The translations under genes were made by a program, and so were the position numbers. 64,000 nt of DNA from Favolaschia claudopus (lineage: Eukaryota; Basidiomycota; Agaricomycetes; Agaricales; Mycenaceae), in assembly GCA_037176885.1 (NCBI GenBank), contig JAWWNJ010000043.1, positions 310,001 to 374,000 on the forward strand, given 5' to 3'. Positions within the stretch are counted from its first letter, which is position 1, and each line of letters starts with the position of its first letter. The notes below the pieces were generated by a model, which did not search any database, was not told the origin of the DNA, and was given only the letters and a program-made list of their open reading frames with translations. Positions 45,001 through 57,460 of the stretch are shown one piece after another.

Positions 45001-47940
45001 TTCAGGGTATCCAGGCAGCGGTGTCTCGCTCCTCGTTTCTCTTCATTTAGGTGCACCCTTGTTTCCAATCCTTCGCCGTTAGCACCTCTGGTTTATGTAA
45101 ATAGACCAGTTCGACTTTGCACGGTAAAACAAAGGTATCTGTCGGCTTTTCTTCTTCTGCTCGATGCGCACTCTGTTGATCTATCCTCCTCTCCACAATC
45201 CAGTTTCTGCGTTTTTTATTCTTTCCTTTCTTTTCGACGAATCACAAGAAACGTGTCTTTCCTCCCGCATGGTTACTGCCGATTTTTCATGGCGTTTCAT
45301 AACGGAGTTCATTTCGTCTGCCAGGAGGTGGAGTTCCGTCTCACATTCGACTGGATAGGTAAACGTGTTGCTCCTTCCCACCTTTCGACATTGGCAACGT
45401 CGACGGAGAGTTGATTGGTTTGCCACATCAGGGTACAAATATGTACGCCCGTCTCTCTTGATAACGAATCGTGACGACTAAACGGCTTCGTGAGACCATG
45501 AAGTTCAGGTACCATGAGGTTCGCTTCAACGTATCTGCGTCACAACGTAAGATACTGACCGCAGCAGAACCATTTGTGGTATGAAGAGAGTAAGACTCCT
45601 TCTGCGAAGATAAGGTTCGTGTATGACGTCTCAGCATGTTCTATTCAGTTTCAGGGCATGCAATAACTTCACGGACTTCTCGAGGTACAAATCTATCTGG
45701 CTTTCGAGCGCACCGTTTCAAATTTTGCAAGAACCAAACAATACCATTCTAGCTGCCCGAGGAGATCTGAACACTTCAAATTTGTCCAGAAAGAATCATA
45801 CATTCACGGACCGCAGTCTCGCGAGCTTCGAATTGCGAGGCCAAGCTAGCAGACGGCCTGGCACATAACAGATTAATGTCACAGACAATGACTCGGAAGT
45901 GCCAATACATCAAGTTACAAGACATAGTTACTAACATGGCGTCAGACATTTAGTTTCTACATACTATTATAATAGGAGCGTCAACTGGGGGGTTCCCGAC
46001 ATCGAAGCCGATTTTCTTTATCATAGAGACCATTTTAGAGCTTTTTTTCAGTGAGAGAAAGCAGATTGAAGATGTTGAACTTCATTTCAACTTTTCGATA
46101 GAACTCTGAGGACTTCATACCGTAAGAAGCGGTTTCTTCTGTGAACCCTTTCATTGACACCGAAATCTCGCGAAGGAGACATTGTGTTGAGAATTCTTTT
46201 CGTTGACTAAGGTACATGTGTTGAATCGGTAAGCAAGGGTCAAGGCAGCCCGTAGATGAGCGGCTGTCCTGCATCCAACGGTTGAACAAGCGGCCCGGAT
46301 CCCCTGACATTCCCTTCGGAGCAAAATGCCATAGGCTAGAAATTGCGTGTACCGCATGGAAAATGTTCTCCGTGTATGCACCTGGGATCGCCATCAGGTT
46401 GAAGAAGCCCCAAAGCTAAATCGAAAAAGAATTTTCCTTCAGTGAGTCCGCCAACATGTTGGTGACAGTCTTATCGTTATGCGTTCAAAAACCCTGGATA
46501 GCGTATTAGTTGGAGTTTCACTGATTAGAGGCCCGCCTCACAGACCTCTGGCTAGTCTTGGGCTAGTGATAGAATCGGAGAAAGGCCGAGCGATAAGCAG
46601 GCAGGCTGTGTCGAGTCTTATGCAGCGTGCTTAGACAAGGCGATAATCATAGAAGCTGTCTACTCGTCGGTCACACCTTGAGCGAACGACGCAGAAGAAT
46701 GATGGCAAGCTAGTCTATTTTGTTTTGGGAAGCGTACGGAGCTGATGAAGAGTTTTCCAGGTCTCCCGACGCCGAGCTGGAGATAGAGGACAAGAGGCCG
46801 CATAAGCGCGGACCGAAGTTGAACGATATCGAGAGAATGTTTTCTGCTTATTCGTTGTCGAAGGATGAAGGCTAAATAGAAGATGATTAGGGTTAACTCC
46901 GTTGCAGAAGTCAGGACGTTTCAAAACTGAAGCTCAACTTCTTCATTGGAATTCCCAAAGCCATGCCCAGAGATAGATCGACAGTGAAGGTTGATCTTTC
47001 GACGATTACCCTCTTGCGTTTTTGTAAGCTTGCCGCAATAGTAATGAGTTGTGGTGACCCAAGTCAACAACCATTGCGATAAGGTGGAATTTGAAACTTG
47101 GGCACTTTCGTTGGCTCAGGACCCCTCCAAAGCTTGTAGTGAGGGTTGAAGGAAAACTTGAAGCCTGGATGCAGCTGAGGAAAGGAATACAGTTAATTAA
47201 AGCCACATGGCGAAATGATTAGCATTCGTGCCGCCGGCCGCCGTAAACAAAACAAACGTAGGATACCTATCCGAGCCTATCCGCCAATGAACGGCGTTTG
47301 ATTTCAACGTTCCGAGTTCAACTGGGCAGGCACCCGATAGAAGAACTATTTGAGGTCTTCGAATTTTTCGAAGTGCTAAATACACGGCTCCGGTGCTCGC
47401 TTGGCCAGAAAATTCACAGGAACTCACTCTACATAGCCGCGGAATAGGCAGCGTCACGGAAAGAGAGATTGAAGGAATTCGTCGCACTCTATGTGAATAA
47501 CCTATTCGCTACCTTGCCTCAAGTGTTTCCGGGACAATGCGTCGAATTTTGATCGTGGAGATATAGAGACCAGCTTATTCTGGTATTCTGCGATCGAAGG
47601 TTTTCTGGTTTTCCAAGTCCTGCACCAAGAAGTTAGAGAGGCTATTTGGACAAGAGGAATGTTCGCGAACAAGCTTATAGGCCGGAACTTGCTGAATAAG
47701 TATACAGATTTCGGATATGTCCTGCTCCTCGAGAGAAACTGTGGGATTTCAAACTCGCACGATGTTTAAATATGGAGTAGATGCTCTTTGCCCACATGCA
47801 GACGAGTGAAACGCTATCAGTTCTAAGACAACTCAAATTTCTTTTAGGAAACCTAGACGGACCGACGGGGCGAATTTTGGGAACCGTTCGTCGAACCCTG
47901 CCAGAGATAGCTGCAGTACAATCATAGGTGAGCTACAAGT
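42050..47940. other. Gene-free 5.9 kb region
   Basis: No joinable coding exons on either strand; the longest frames (about 170 codons near 43028-43549 and 43726-44244) have no motif, biased composition or splice context. A lone TTAGGGTTAA box occurs near 46888. I see no terminal repeats, reverse-transcriptase motifs or tandem arrays by eye. It could be decayed transposon sequence or a long non-coding locus. Confidence 0.5.
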
Positions 47941-48692
47941 TCAAGATATCCGTGCTTTGTGAATTTTGACATCCTCTCGAGGCCTGGTAACCCATCAGAC
48001 TGGCAGAACTCATATACCGAAAGAAAATCTCACCGATCCTGATTATCGACCGCTACGGCGCCCAAACGCTGAACAACACGCATCCCACTCATGACACGCC
48101 CAAAAATTGTGTGCTTGTTGTCCAAGTACGGGGTGGGGCCGAGAGTCACAAAAAACTGCGAACCTATGGCGGCCAAATGTCGGCAAGGGAATCCACCATT
48201 AATCAGAAAGACTAGAAAATACTCACCATTAGTGTTGGGTCCGGAGTTTGCCATGGCAAGGATGCCCGCGCCTGTGAATCGCAAGTCGGGGTGCAACTCA
48301 TCCTCACTGTGATAATTGAGAGAATTAGTTGAGCGAATGAATGTGCGCTGAGAGATGCTACGAACAATTTTTGGCCATAGATGCTAGTTCCACCACGTCC
48401 AGTTCCAGTCGGGTCACCGCCCTGAATCATAAAATCCTACAACACGATCGGTCGGAATGAATAGTGAGCAGATATTTCGGGAATGGTACCGATATGATAC
48501 GATGAAATACCACGCCATTGTAATATCCTCGCTTCGCGAGTTCAGCGAAATTTTTGCATGTCTATGAGCAACGAGTCAGCGAGGAGACTCCGAAAGAAGG
48601 ATGGGTAGGAGTATCACTCGCGGTGCATGGTCCCAATACAGCTCAAGCTGAACGTCACCAAGGCTAGTCTCCAGTATGACGGATTCAGACAT
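47941..48692 (-). CDS. PPIL1: Peptidyl-prolyl isomerase, PPIL1-type cyclophilin
   Basis: Small nuclear cyclophilin; homologues sit in the activated spliceosome bound to SKIP/Prp45. Six exons (48692-48618, 48561-48490, 48436-48366, 48306-48227, 48163-48034, 47983-47941) encode 156 residues, near the family length of about 160-166. In order: [59 protein letters not shown] (catalytic Arg and Gln in FHRI...FMIQGGD), [32 protein letters not shown] (active-site QFF) and [11 protein letters not shown], ending [10 protein letters not shown]. All motifs are complete only after intron removal. The tail differs slightly from other PPIL1 proteins. It shares a 114 bp divergent promoter with the deacylase gene. 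Confidence 0.93.
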
Positions 48693-48806
48693 GACTGTTC
48701 GTTTTAGAGTCGGCTTCCGCAGAGCCACTGAGAATTGTCACACACAGCGCGCGCGTGACACTCGGTAACACGATTTGCTCTCCCACCACCGCCCACACTG
48801 ACATTG

Positions 48807-49710
48807 ATGCGAGCGGTAGTACAACGTGTGAGCTCCGCTTCTGTCTCTGGTCAGTGAATTCTCTTCCAGTTCATCGCTCCTCCTTTCTGAGATTTCTACA
48901 GTTGAAGGCCAGGTGATTTCACAGATTTCCCGAGGATTAATGGTCCTTGTTGGAATCGGCAAAGGAAAGACATCTCGGGTCAATAGAGTATTCTGGTGAC
49001 AGCTCCCAATAGACGATACTGAGTCCGATGTTTCCTCTTTAACGAACAAAATGTAAGCTGTCGCTTTTTTCGCCGTACCGCATCGACTCGGATCGCCACT
49101 GGCAATGGCGTGACTCATGGACTCATATGTATACGACGAATGTTCATTCAACAAAACTGATCAAGATGTTCTTGTGCTCTGCAGTCTGTCCCTTCGTGTG
49201 TTTTCTGACGCCGTAGATGCGTCGAAGATGTGGAAAAACAACGTCAGGGACGTAGAAGGCGACATCCTGTGTGTATCCCAGTTCACGTTGCTGGCAGAGA
49301 CGCGGAAGGGGAACAAACCTGATTTTCACAACGCTATGGTCAGTGGACGCGCCGTACAAGCCCAATTTGTACATTCAAGCTTTTCTCAGCCGGGTGAACA
49401 ATCGCGGGCACTATACACCACTTTCTTAGAAGTGCTACGACGAGCATACAAGCCAGACAAAGTTCAAGGTGACGTCTCAAGAAGTATCGTACTTGGTCTG
49501 AGCTCATTTTTCCCCCAGATGGGCGGTTTGGAGCTATGATGAATGTTACCTTAACAAATGAGGTAGAGTAGCACCTCAGTCAGCTTGCGTGTGCTTATCA
49601 ACGCCAATTAGGGTCCTGTAACGTTCACTCTTGACTCCCGCAGATTTGAATACACCCCTGTACCTGTCTCGCTCGCCGGCGGAAGCACAGTACAGGCAGT
49701 GAAACTGTGA
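48807..49710 (+). CDS. DTD1: D-aminoacyl-tRNA deacylase (DTD)
   Basis: Proofreading enzyme that hydrolyses D-amino acids (and glycine) from mischarged tRNAs. Six exons (48807-48849, 48902-48964, 49013-49052, 49185-49468, 49519-49562, 49612-49710) encode 190 residues. The N-terminus MRAVVQRVSSASVSV, then LMVLVGIGK, LSLRVFSDA, the active-site SQFTLLAETRKGNKPDF, and RFGAMMNVTLTNEGPVTF carrying the Gly-cisPro NEGPVT motif are all present in order. The second intron (48965-49012, 48 nt) has GA instead of GT at its 5' end (GAAAGA). Retaining it gives a stop, and no usable GT keeps the frame. So this is either a GA-AG intron, a splice-site mutation or a sequence error. The C-terminal 20 residues are longer than usual. 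Confidence 0.88.
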
Positions 49711-52700
49711 ATGGAATGTCTGGTGACCCTCCTGCACAATAGCTTGTACGATGCCTACTCACTCACCTCGGAGCGGACGCAATAAACGTGGCAAAGAAGA
49801 CGAGCTTATACATCCCGCTTGTTCTGTATCTGGGAAGAGCTTCGCATCATTCCAAAAACCAAAATAGTTTGCCGACGGTTTGACTTGCTCACGGATGCCC
49901 GCTGGAATGCCAGTCAGAGCCACGAAAACTTCATCTTCACAAAATGAGAGGAAAACTACGCAGTCTGCGACCGTTCTTGGGTTGGAGATATCGTTTTAGG
50001 TGACCTCATGTGCGCCAACAATTGAATATCTTCATCCTGAAGCAATCAATCTCGACTTTAGGCTTTGAGGCGGATCGCTCGAGCTGAAATTCTGTCCAAA
50101 AGATCGATCATTGTTGCAGCGTTGATCACAGTGGTCGGGAAAAGTGGTCGTTATGCATGTTTCACAGCCGTACTTCGTAGCTGCTCCTGCATGACATGGA
50201 CAAAAACAGGACTCTCGATTCCAGATTCAACTTTTGACTCTTCCTCCCCAATTTCGTCTCACATTCCCTGGCGTTCGTCTACTGACGGTCCGAGATTCAG
50301 ATAATAAGTCACCAACCCCCCGCCTCGTTCACATGAGCGACTGTATTGTGGCGGCCAGTGGTACTGCGGATAAAGCATCTCTGTGCGGAGACAAACTTCT
50401 AGCTTCCTCGTCCTGTGGAAGCGGACGGTGCCCCGCGTATTCTCAGCAGCGTGGGCAGAAAACAACCTCCTATAACAAATAGCGCCGTACGACCAGAACT
50501 GCGATCATGAATAGGTCGTGAACGGCAAATTGCCCATGGCCATATGTCGCCGACAGATGGTAAGTAGGCCGATTGGAGGTGCATCGATCATCGTGCCGAC
50601 GCCAACAAAGTAAGGTGACTTTGAGACCATTTTGGGCAAGGCGTTGGTGGGGAAATTGAACGATGCCCAGGCTTGCAAACAAGATGGACGTCAAGGCGAG
50701 CGGCACAGTACGCTGGATTGTCTGCTTCTCTGTATAGTGCTTGTAGATGCCTGATTATCGAGCGGGATGTCCCACTAGAAGGTTTCGCCGCCGCACAATT
50801 TTTTCCGAGTATTTTCCTATGCTGTGTCGAAAAGAGTACGGCGAACGGTCTTTATAGCCAAGGGGGGAGCATATGTAGTCGTTTGCATGATGCGCATGAT
50901 GTCAATAACCTTCATATTCAAAAAAAAAACAGTCATTCTTTGAGTTGGGTATTGGAAGCTGTGGGTTTTGGCAAGATGGACGACTCGGGGTTTCCTTCCA
51001 ACGTAGAAATACAACGCAGTCGGCCTCAGGCTGTAGTCCGGCCGGGCCAACGAATCGCTCTTGATAATCCTCGATTTTAGCAGATATATATTACTTGCGG
51101 GCTAGCGCTGCCTGAAATTCAGCAGCAAGCTAACGAGAGAATCATCAGCGGAAACAAATAAAAAACACCTACTGGGCGAATATAAGCTACATAATGAATA
51201 GCTAGTTTCATCTTGAATTTTGGAAAATTTACCAGAAAACGCACACTGTTCCTCAAGCGACTCGCGGGACAGTCCAGATGGGACGTTCTTAGAAACCTGA
51301 AAAGGAAATGAGAGAAAACCGCATTAGAAGAAATGTCGGGAGAACCGGACCGCTGACTTCGGCACTCTCCTTATGCAAACCTCTACAGAATACGGAAGTG
51401 CGGAGGCTAATCAGCCAGACAGGAAAGAAAATCGCAGAAACGGCAACGCCATTCGGAAAGTAACTTGCCTTGCGCGGGTAGGTCGCATCGAACGGTCCAA
51501 TAAAGGAACAAAATGACGTCGGCATCGAGGACGTTTAATTTTGCTATCATGAAGAAGCATGCGTCGGACCTGGCAGACACACCCGACGGTCCGCACAATG
51601 GACGCGTGCCAAGGGAGAGGCTGAATGCCACAGGAGAGGTTGACCCAGGTCCTTGGGATAAGCTCCGCGCCCGGAAGGTTGACGATGAGTGAGCAAGAAG
51701 GATTCCCCCCTTCGCGGGACGCCATGGCCATGGTGAGAGTGACTGGGGCCTGTGGTGAGACGATCAAGATTGCAAGAGGTGCCGATCGACTAAAAGCGAA
51801 AGAGACTACAGAACTTCTAGCAGAAGATAGTCGGAAGTGAGCCAGCGAGGTACTGGAATTCGATGCTCAACGGATGGCATTTTTGACTCCGAAACTCTGA
51901 GAATCAATTTAGAGATCATCGACAGCCTGAGCTGGCTGGCAGACTCCCAGATGCCATGCTGGTCGTAGGATCCCAAAAGCGTTAGCAGATTCAGAGGTGC
52001 GCCAGTGGATGATATTCATATGCATCTCCTAGTGAGCAATATGCCCTGGGCCAAGCAAACTGGGAGCTGTGAATGAATTGGCCGCGAAGGAGAAAGTGGC
52101 GAAGGAGTCCGAGTCGGAGCATACCGGTGGTTTGCTTCATTCAAGTTACCGAATAGATCCGAAGAGCAAGTTGAACTAAGCAAGTCAACAATACTTACCC
52201 ATAATCATCCTTCGCGTACTGGGCCGCGACAATGATTATTTACCAGCTCCGAATCGAATTTCCATCCGCAACGAAAAATGCAAGAAAAATTCTCTATTTT
52301 CATCTGAGTCTCAACCGGTTGGTTGCAACAGGACCAATGAAGTTGACTGTTGAATGCTGTTTGTGGTATAAAGCGCCTTCAAGAAAGAAACTCATGATCA
52401 TTTAGCGGGATGCGACAATTGAACAGTCGCCCTAGTTGGAGTATTACATGGATTTTGACCATGAGAACTCGAGGATCACCCCCGATCACCGAGTCACCGA
52501 CACGACACTCTTGAGAATTATCAGGAGCTCGAGCGTGGAAGGCCATTATGGAACGTGAATTGAAGCCAGTCAGCTCGCCAGATGCAGGGTATAGGGTCAC
52601 GGTTTCAAGTACTCTTTCATTCGTCTGGGAACGTGTGACATTCAGATTTCAATTCTCGCGCCGGATACTTGAGGTTGAGTTGCAGGTGTGGCAATGCTTC

Positions 52701-52815
52701 CATCTGTTGACCCTTGCGACATCAAGGCACATATGCTTGTCAGAGCATATAAGCGAGAACCATATATATGTAAGTACATGGTATACGTTTGGTCTTCGTT
52801 GACTCACCAAAATAT
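49711..52815. other. Gene-poor 3.1 kb region
   Basis: Only short frames without motifs. Around 51290-51770 several overlapping minus frames of 75-118 codons exist, but none joins with another through sensible splice sites. I call no gene. Confidence 0.4.
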
Positions 52816-53588
52816 ATGGCCGCCCGCATTTTTCGTTTGTCGCTGGTCACTAGCGTCTTGCGTTGTTCGTTTTCCCTGCTATTGAGAAAGTGAATTCAGC
52901 TCATGCTGTCACTGACAGACTCCGCCGCCGCCGACCCAGCGGAGACAAGTGTCTACGTCCCCTTCATCGATCCTCAACCGATCAGCGCCGACATAATTGG
53001 GATCGATGAAGCCCTCGGTCGCACCACGTACGCCCTCCATCAAGGTGCAAAGACTGGGACTTGGGCAGACCAGCAAGATAATATGCCTGGTACCGGCAGG
53101 TTCTTTAGATACTCTCGAATTTGCGAACATCCAAATTCACCCGCGTGAAAGCGACGCTTATCGAGGGCAGCGACTTCGCGTCTCTCGCATACAACGTAGC
53201 CGACCCCAAATTCGGTACGATGACCTTCGGCGGTGCTTGTTCCGTTCAAGGTGGAAGTGCGGTGTGCGTTGAGGCGCAGGAAGGAGGTTTCGAGGGAGCA
53301 ACGACCTTTACCGAGACGGAGAGCGTTGTGCCTTTTGGCCTGCAGATTGCGCCGACACAGAATGGGTTTCCAGCCAATTCGGACGCTTTCTCGTCTTCTG
53401 GCTCAGGCGCTGGTCCAAGAGAAACATCTGGAGGCGTCAGGTCAGGGTCAACAGTGTCTAGTAGTGCCCCAGCGAGCACCCAGTCCAGTTCATGTGCGCG
53501 GATATCGCCATCAGCCGTTGGAAATGTGGGGGAATTACTGGCATTTAGCCTGCTCTGCTATGCTGTCACCTTTGCAAATTACTGGTAG
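52816..53588 (+). CDS. Small secreted, probably GPI-anchored protein
   Basis: Three exons: 52816-52845, 52900-53089 and 53152-53588, about 218 residues. A 55 nt phase-0 intron joins MAARIFRLSL to LMLSLTDSAAADP, giving a convincing signal peptide. The mature part (ETSVYVPFIDPQPISADIIGID, then GRTTYALHQGAKTGTW) resembles an uncharacterised secreted family common in basidiomycetes. A Ser/Gly/Thr-rich stalk (about 160-200) and a hydrophobic C-terminus (LLAFSLLCYAVTFANYW) suggest a GPI anchor. The second donor is ambiguous: GT at 53090 gives MPATLIEG, while GC at 53096 gives MPGTATLIEG, which looks closer to the family. The function is unknown. Confidence 0.7.
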
Positions 53589-55325
53589 CGAGCGCACTAT
53601 TATACGACTCTCTGTTTGTATTTCCACACTCCTTCAAGTTTCCGGAATACCACGTTCATTACTGCCGTTTGGCAAGCATTCGAATCGCTTTCGGCTGGGA
53701 ACCTGCTTCTCGTGAATGAAGGGCACTAGTCAGAGAAAAGACAAGAAAGGTGCAAGTTGTGTTCGGGCCGAAGATTACCGGTACAGCTGTACTTGTCTGC
53801 AGTTGCTTGCCAACGCCGTGATCACAACACTCCGTACTCTTTCCTGAGCTTTCAAAGCCTTTCATGGGCCATGGCGGTGCTCGCGCCTGGTCTATAGCTG
53901 GCTTACACTGAGCGACTTGTCTGCACGGAATGTCTCTGGGATCCGTATTGAAAGCTATTGGAATGGTATCATCTCAGCCAGGGGGGAGAGTAAGCACACC
54001 CAAGGACCTTCCATAAGGGGAAGGAAGTTGATGGGTTCTTTATTCGGGTCGGCGCGGGCGGCGAGCATAACCCGACAATCTCCGAGGCTCTAGGTCACTT
54101 GATGACTTGATCCGCACTTGATCCACAGACGCGACGCGTGCCATGAGCTAGTCGCGTCGACGCGCGAGAATAAAAGACAAGGGTAAAGACGCGTTCAGAC
54201 GCGTTGGCCATCGCTCAAAGGCCTCGAAATTGTACGAGATCAGGTGCCGAGAGTGGCTCTGAGAAATTGTAATTTTAAAGAGACACTTTTCACAGGGGAG
54301 AGTAGTAGAGTAAAGAAAGTCAATATGGCGCCTAGGTTGGGGGATATTCGTGGCCCCAAAAACAGTAAATTGAGCTTGAATCCCATTGTTGAGCTTAGTA
54401 TCAGTTGGCGCACCACTATGTACATATCTACGCCGTATGCCAAAAATACAAGGGAAAAAAGGAAAACAATAGCATAACCCACCGCAAAGAGAAGGAACCG
54501 AACTTGAGACGTTCAGAAGGGACGTCTCGTCGCAAGAGGAGCATATAACTATGGCAACGATTAGCGTTCTGCTCTGCCAAGCTGCTCTTACCCACTGATC
54601 CGAGGATGCCGTTTGATCTCAGCAACGTCAAGGTATTCGAGGACCCCAAGAACCTCCAAGGCTAACGTTCTAACACCAATAGATGAGCGGCAAAACCCGA
54701 GCTCGGTATAATGTCGAGAGATTTTTTTACCAAAAAGATTTTCATGTCGGGTTTATAAAAACTGTTCCTTTGTATTGTTATGTGTTCCCGGCGTATGCTG
54801 TGAGTTTCAAAGATTTTTCCATGGGACGCCCCATGTTCCACGCAAAACCTGCACGGCGGACAGAGTCACATTCATGTTACATGGAGTCACGGCTCTAATG
54901 TGCGTACTGGGTGGGGGACAGTTTGGGATTTTAGTGGGAAAATATGGGAAGTATAGAGTGAGTAGATCGTTTGGACTAGCTTCTCACAAGTATCGGCAGA
55001 GTTGGTGTAAATATTCAATGCGAATTTATAGTTTTTGATGTCGCAGTGACAGTGACCAAAAAAGGCAATACGTTGTGTCAAGTCGAAAAACAACTCGAGC
55101 AAGCCGAAATCAAGCAGCAAAATCATCGTTCAGTATACAGGATAGCTAACCTAATACAGACTTGAACTCATTGTCTTGATTTTGGCTTTGAATGATTGAA
55201 TCTCGACTTAATTTTGACTTGAAGAAACGAGGACTGGAGTAACTTTCGGAAATAGCAAGCGACAGAGAACTCAATTCAGAATACTGGGGAGGAGGAGATA
55301 CTAGAAGATGAGTAGTAAAAGGATT
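53589..55325. other. Gene-free stretch with a dispersed short repeat
   Basis: About 1.7 kb. Purine-rich and A/T-rich segments, no coding support. A 22 bp sequence at 54556-54577 recurs inverted at 61310-61331. Confidence 0.4.
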
Positions 55326-57185
55326 CTAGTCCATGTCATCCTCCCCCGAAGCTTTGCTTGCACCGTCGTCATCATCACTACTAGATTCCTCACCGCCAGA
55401 TCCCTCCTCATCAGAAGACGGAAAATTTCCGTACTCGGCCACACCATACAGAATTCCCGCTCCCTCTGATGCACTTGAAGCCTGGCTTGATCCCGCAACC
55501 ATTTGGCTGCTAGCACCGGCCCTGGGGTCTGCCACACGTCGGAGAGGTTGTTGATCAGCGAGTATATTAATGTGCTCATCATCAATGCGCTCGGTTGTTT
55601 CGTTGAGGGAAGAGAGAGGTATATGAAGCTCGGCCTCGATGTCGGGTACGCGGTTGAAGTAAGAAAGAAGCTGACAATACACATTCCAGAATGTGTCGTG
55701 GGTGACTTCGGGTTGACCCATTTCTGCATAGTAGATGTTAGCCCAGTGATCGAACTCCGGGGGGACCAGTTGGAAGACTTCATGGTCGGGTGGTGCAAAT
55801 TCCGCCTCCATCTTATCAAAGATCTCGGTCGGTACCGAGACCTTCAAAAAATATCAGAATCCAATGTGTTACGGTGTCAATTGACGGAGCTAGGACTTAC
55901 TTTGAAATCATGAAGGTTATAGAACTCGGGCTTTGCCCGTAGAAGCGCAGGGATACCGTGCGGAGTGATCTTGTGTTTATCTGCACGAGGTTTTGTTTGG
56001 TTTCGGAGCTGGACCCATAGATCGAGCTGTATTTGAACAAAAGGGATGGCAATCCATCGAAACACTAGGCTACAAGGTGCTTGGTCAGTATGTCCGAAGG
56101 TAGAGAACTAAATAACTCACTATTCGATCGGGTTCCCAACGTCGTACCATCCATTCTGTACACCTACATAACTCGAATAAATCCTCGAGCCCGGGCGCAA
56201 GATCCCCTCTCATCACCGACCAGTTAGCTTCGCTCTTCACATTGTTCTTCTTCGTTTTCCACCGGTGCTGGAGCGTTCCAACAAGAGTGAGATCTAACAT
56301 TTGACGCATGATTGTTTGAGCATTTGCGACTCCATTGTTTTCATTCCCGGGATCGCTCTGGCTGAACATGGGTATACCTATCTCGGATCAGCATTCAGGT
56401 ATATCGTGATTCAACAACACTACGGCACCTCCGAGCTCGCGACATGCATCTAAATAATATTTGACGATTAGACGAGGGTTCTTGTTGGTCCACCAAACTC
56501 GGAGCCAGTTATTGAATCCGATGAATGGATCGATGCTGTTGTGAAGCCAGAGACCGAAGCGTGGACCCCATTTGTCGTGCTGGTCCTGTGCCCAACAGTC
56601 ATTGATGCCAGCAGCATAGAATTTTGTGCGGTGAAATTTTTTGCCCTTGCGTTGCTTCATGGCCTCTGGCTCGATTTCCTTGAGAAGCTTTTTGACAGTC
56701 AACCTAGAATCAAATCTCCAAGTGAGTGACAGTTGAAAAGGTAGAGATAAAGCTAAAGTACTCGGAAGCTCGAATTCCATACTCGAGAGCTAAGTTCTTT
56801 CGGATTGTCGAGATCCCGCGGTTTGGAAATTTCTTCTTGATTTCAACAACATAAGGCCGTATTGTATCAGGTGTGTGTTTTTGCGCGCGTGTTTTTAATA
56901 GCCCCCAATCTTTTCGCAATCTACGTATTGAAGCCGCACTAGGACGGTGTTCATTTAGGACAAGAGTACACAGATTGAACCATAATGACTTACGAGCACC
57001 CATACTGAGTCGTGTCATAATGTGTCTTGAGATGCTCAGCGATATCCTCGTCTTTGAGGGAGAGATTGTAGTATTTGATAAGAGGTGCTCGAATAACGTC
57101 CTCAGGAGCTAGATAGAGATGGTTTGAGTGTGTATATATTGAAGAAACTTGTCAACTTACGAAGAGGTTTATGTTGGTTGGGCAT
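55326..57185 (-). pseudogene. Integrase-core (DDE) domain gene with one frameshift
   Basis: Member of a mobile-element-derived integrase-core family abundant in mushroom genomes. Seven exons: 57185-57161, 57108-57000, 56938-56762, 56703-56429, 56377-56121, 56069-55901, 55841-55326. A helical N-terminus (HTPDTIRPYVVEIKKKFPNRG) is followed by the catalytic-type core: NDCWAQDQHDKWG, then SIDPFIGF, WWTNKNPRLIVKYYLDA, and FSQSDPGNENNGVANAQT, LVGTLQHRWKTKKNN. Then NGWYDVGNPIEYLVFRWI and HEVFQLVPPEF follow, with an acidic Ser-rich tail. All phases agree except in exon 5, which is 257 nt where 256 or 259 would fit: between DLFEL and VQNGWYD the frame slips by one base near 56155. The gene is otherwise intact, so a recent mutation or a sequence error is possible. 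Joined length about 509 codons. Confidence 0.75.
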
Positions 57186-57460
57186 TATGTGCACTCCGAC
57201 TGCAGTGGAGCAGCAGAATGAGCGAACAAAAACTACCAGAGACCCGTGGGAACCATGATTTTTGGCTCATCTTCGCTCTATAGCGGGACAAACATTAAGT
57301 TGATTAAATTCAGATAGTAGTGTAAAGTAAAGTCTCGAAGTAAATAGAAAGGGAAGGATCGTACGGGTAACTGATATAATATGTACCGAAATCATTAGCG
57401 AAGTCTCGAAATTATTGAAGTCGAAATTATTGAGCGCTCGGAGTCTATCCAAAGGGAGAG

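Noticed and set aside
51289..51840. Cluster of overlapping frames around 51.3-51.8 kb
   Set aside because: Several frames on both strands overlap without a consistent exon chain; nothing resembles a known domain.
54480..54660. Possible tRNA gene on the minus strand
   Set aside because: Sequences resembling D-arm and T-arm boxes occur, but no acceptor stem closes and the anticodon loop lacks the invariant T; I could not fold it into a cloverleaf.
55301..55819. 172-codon minus-strand frame overlapping the integrase gene end
   Set aside because: It is an alternative frame of the last exon; the other frame contains HEVFQLVPPEF and an acidic tail expected for the family.
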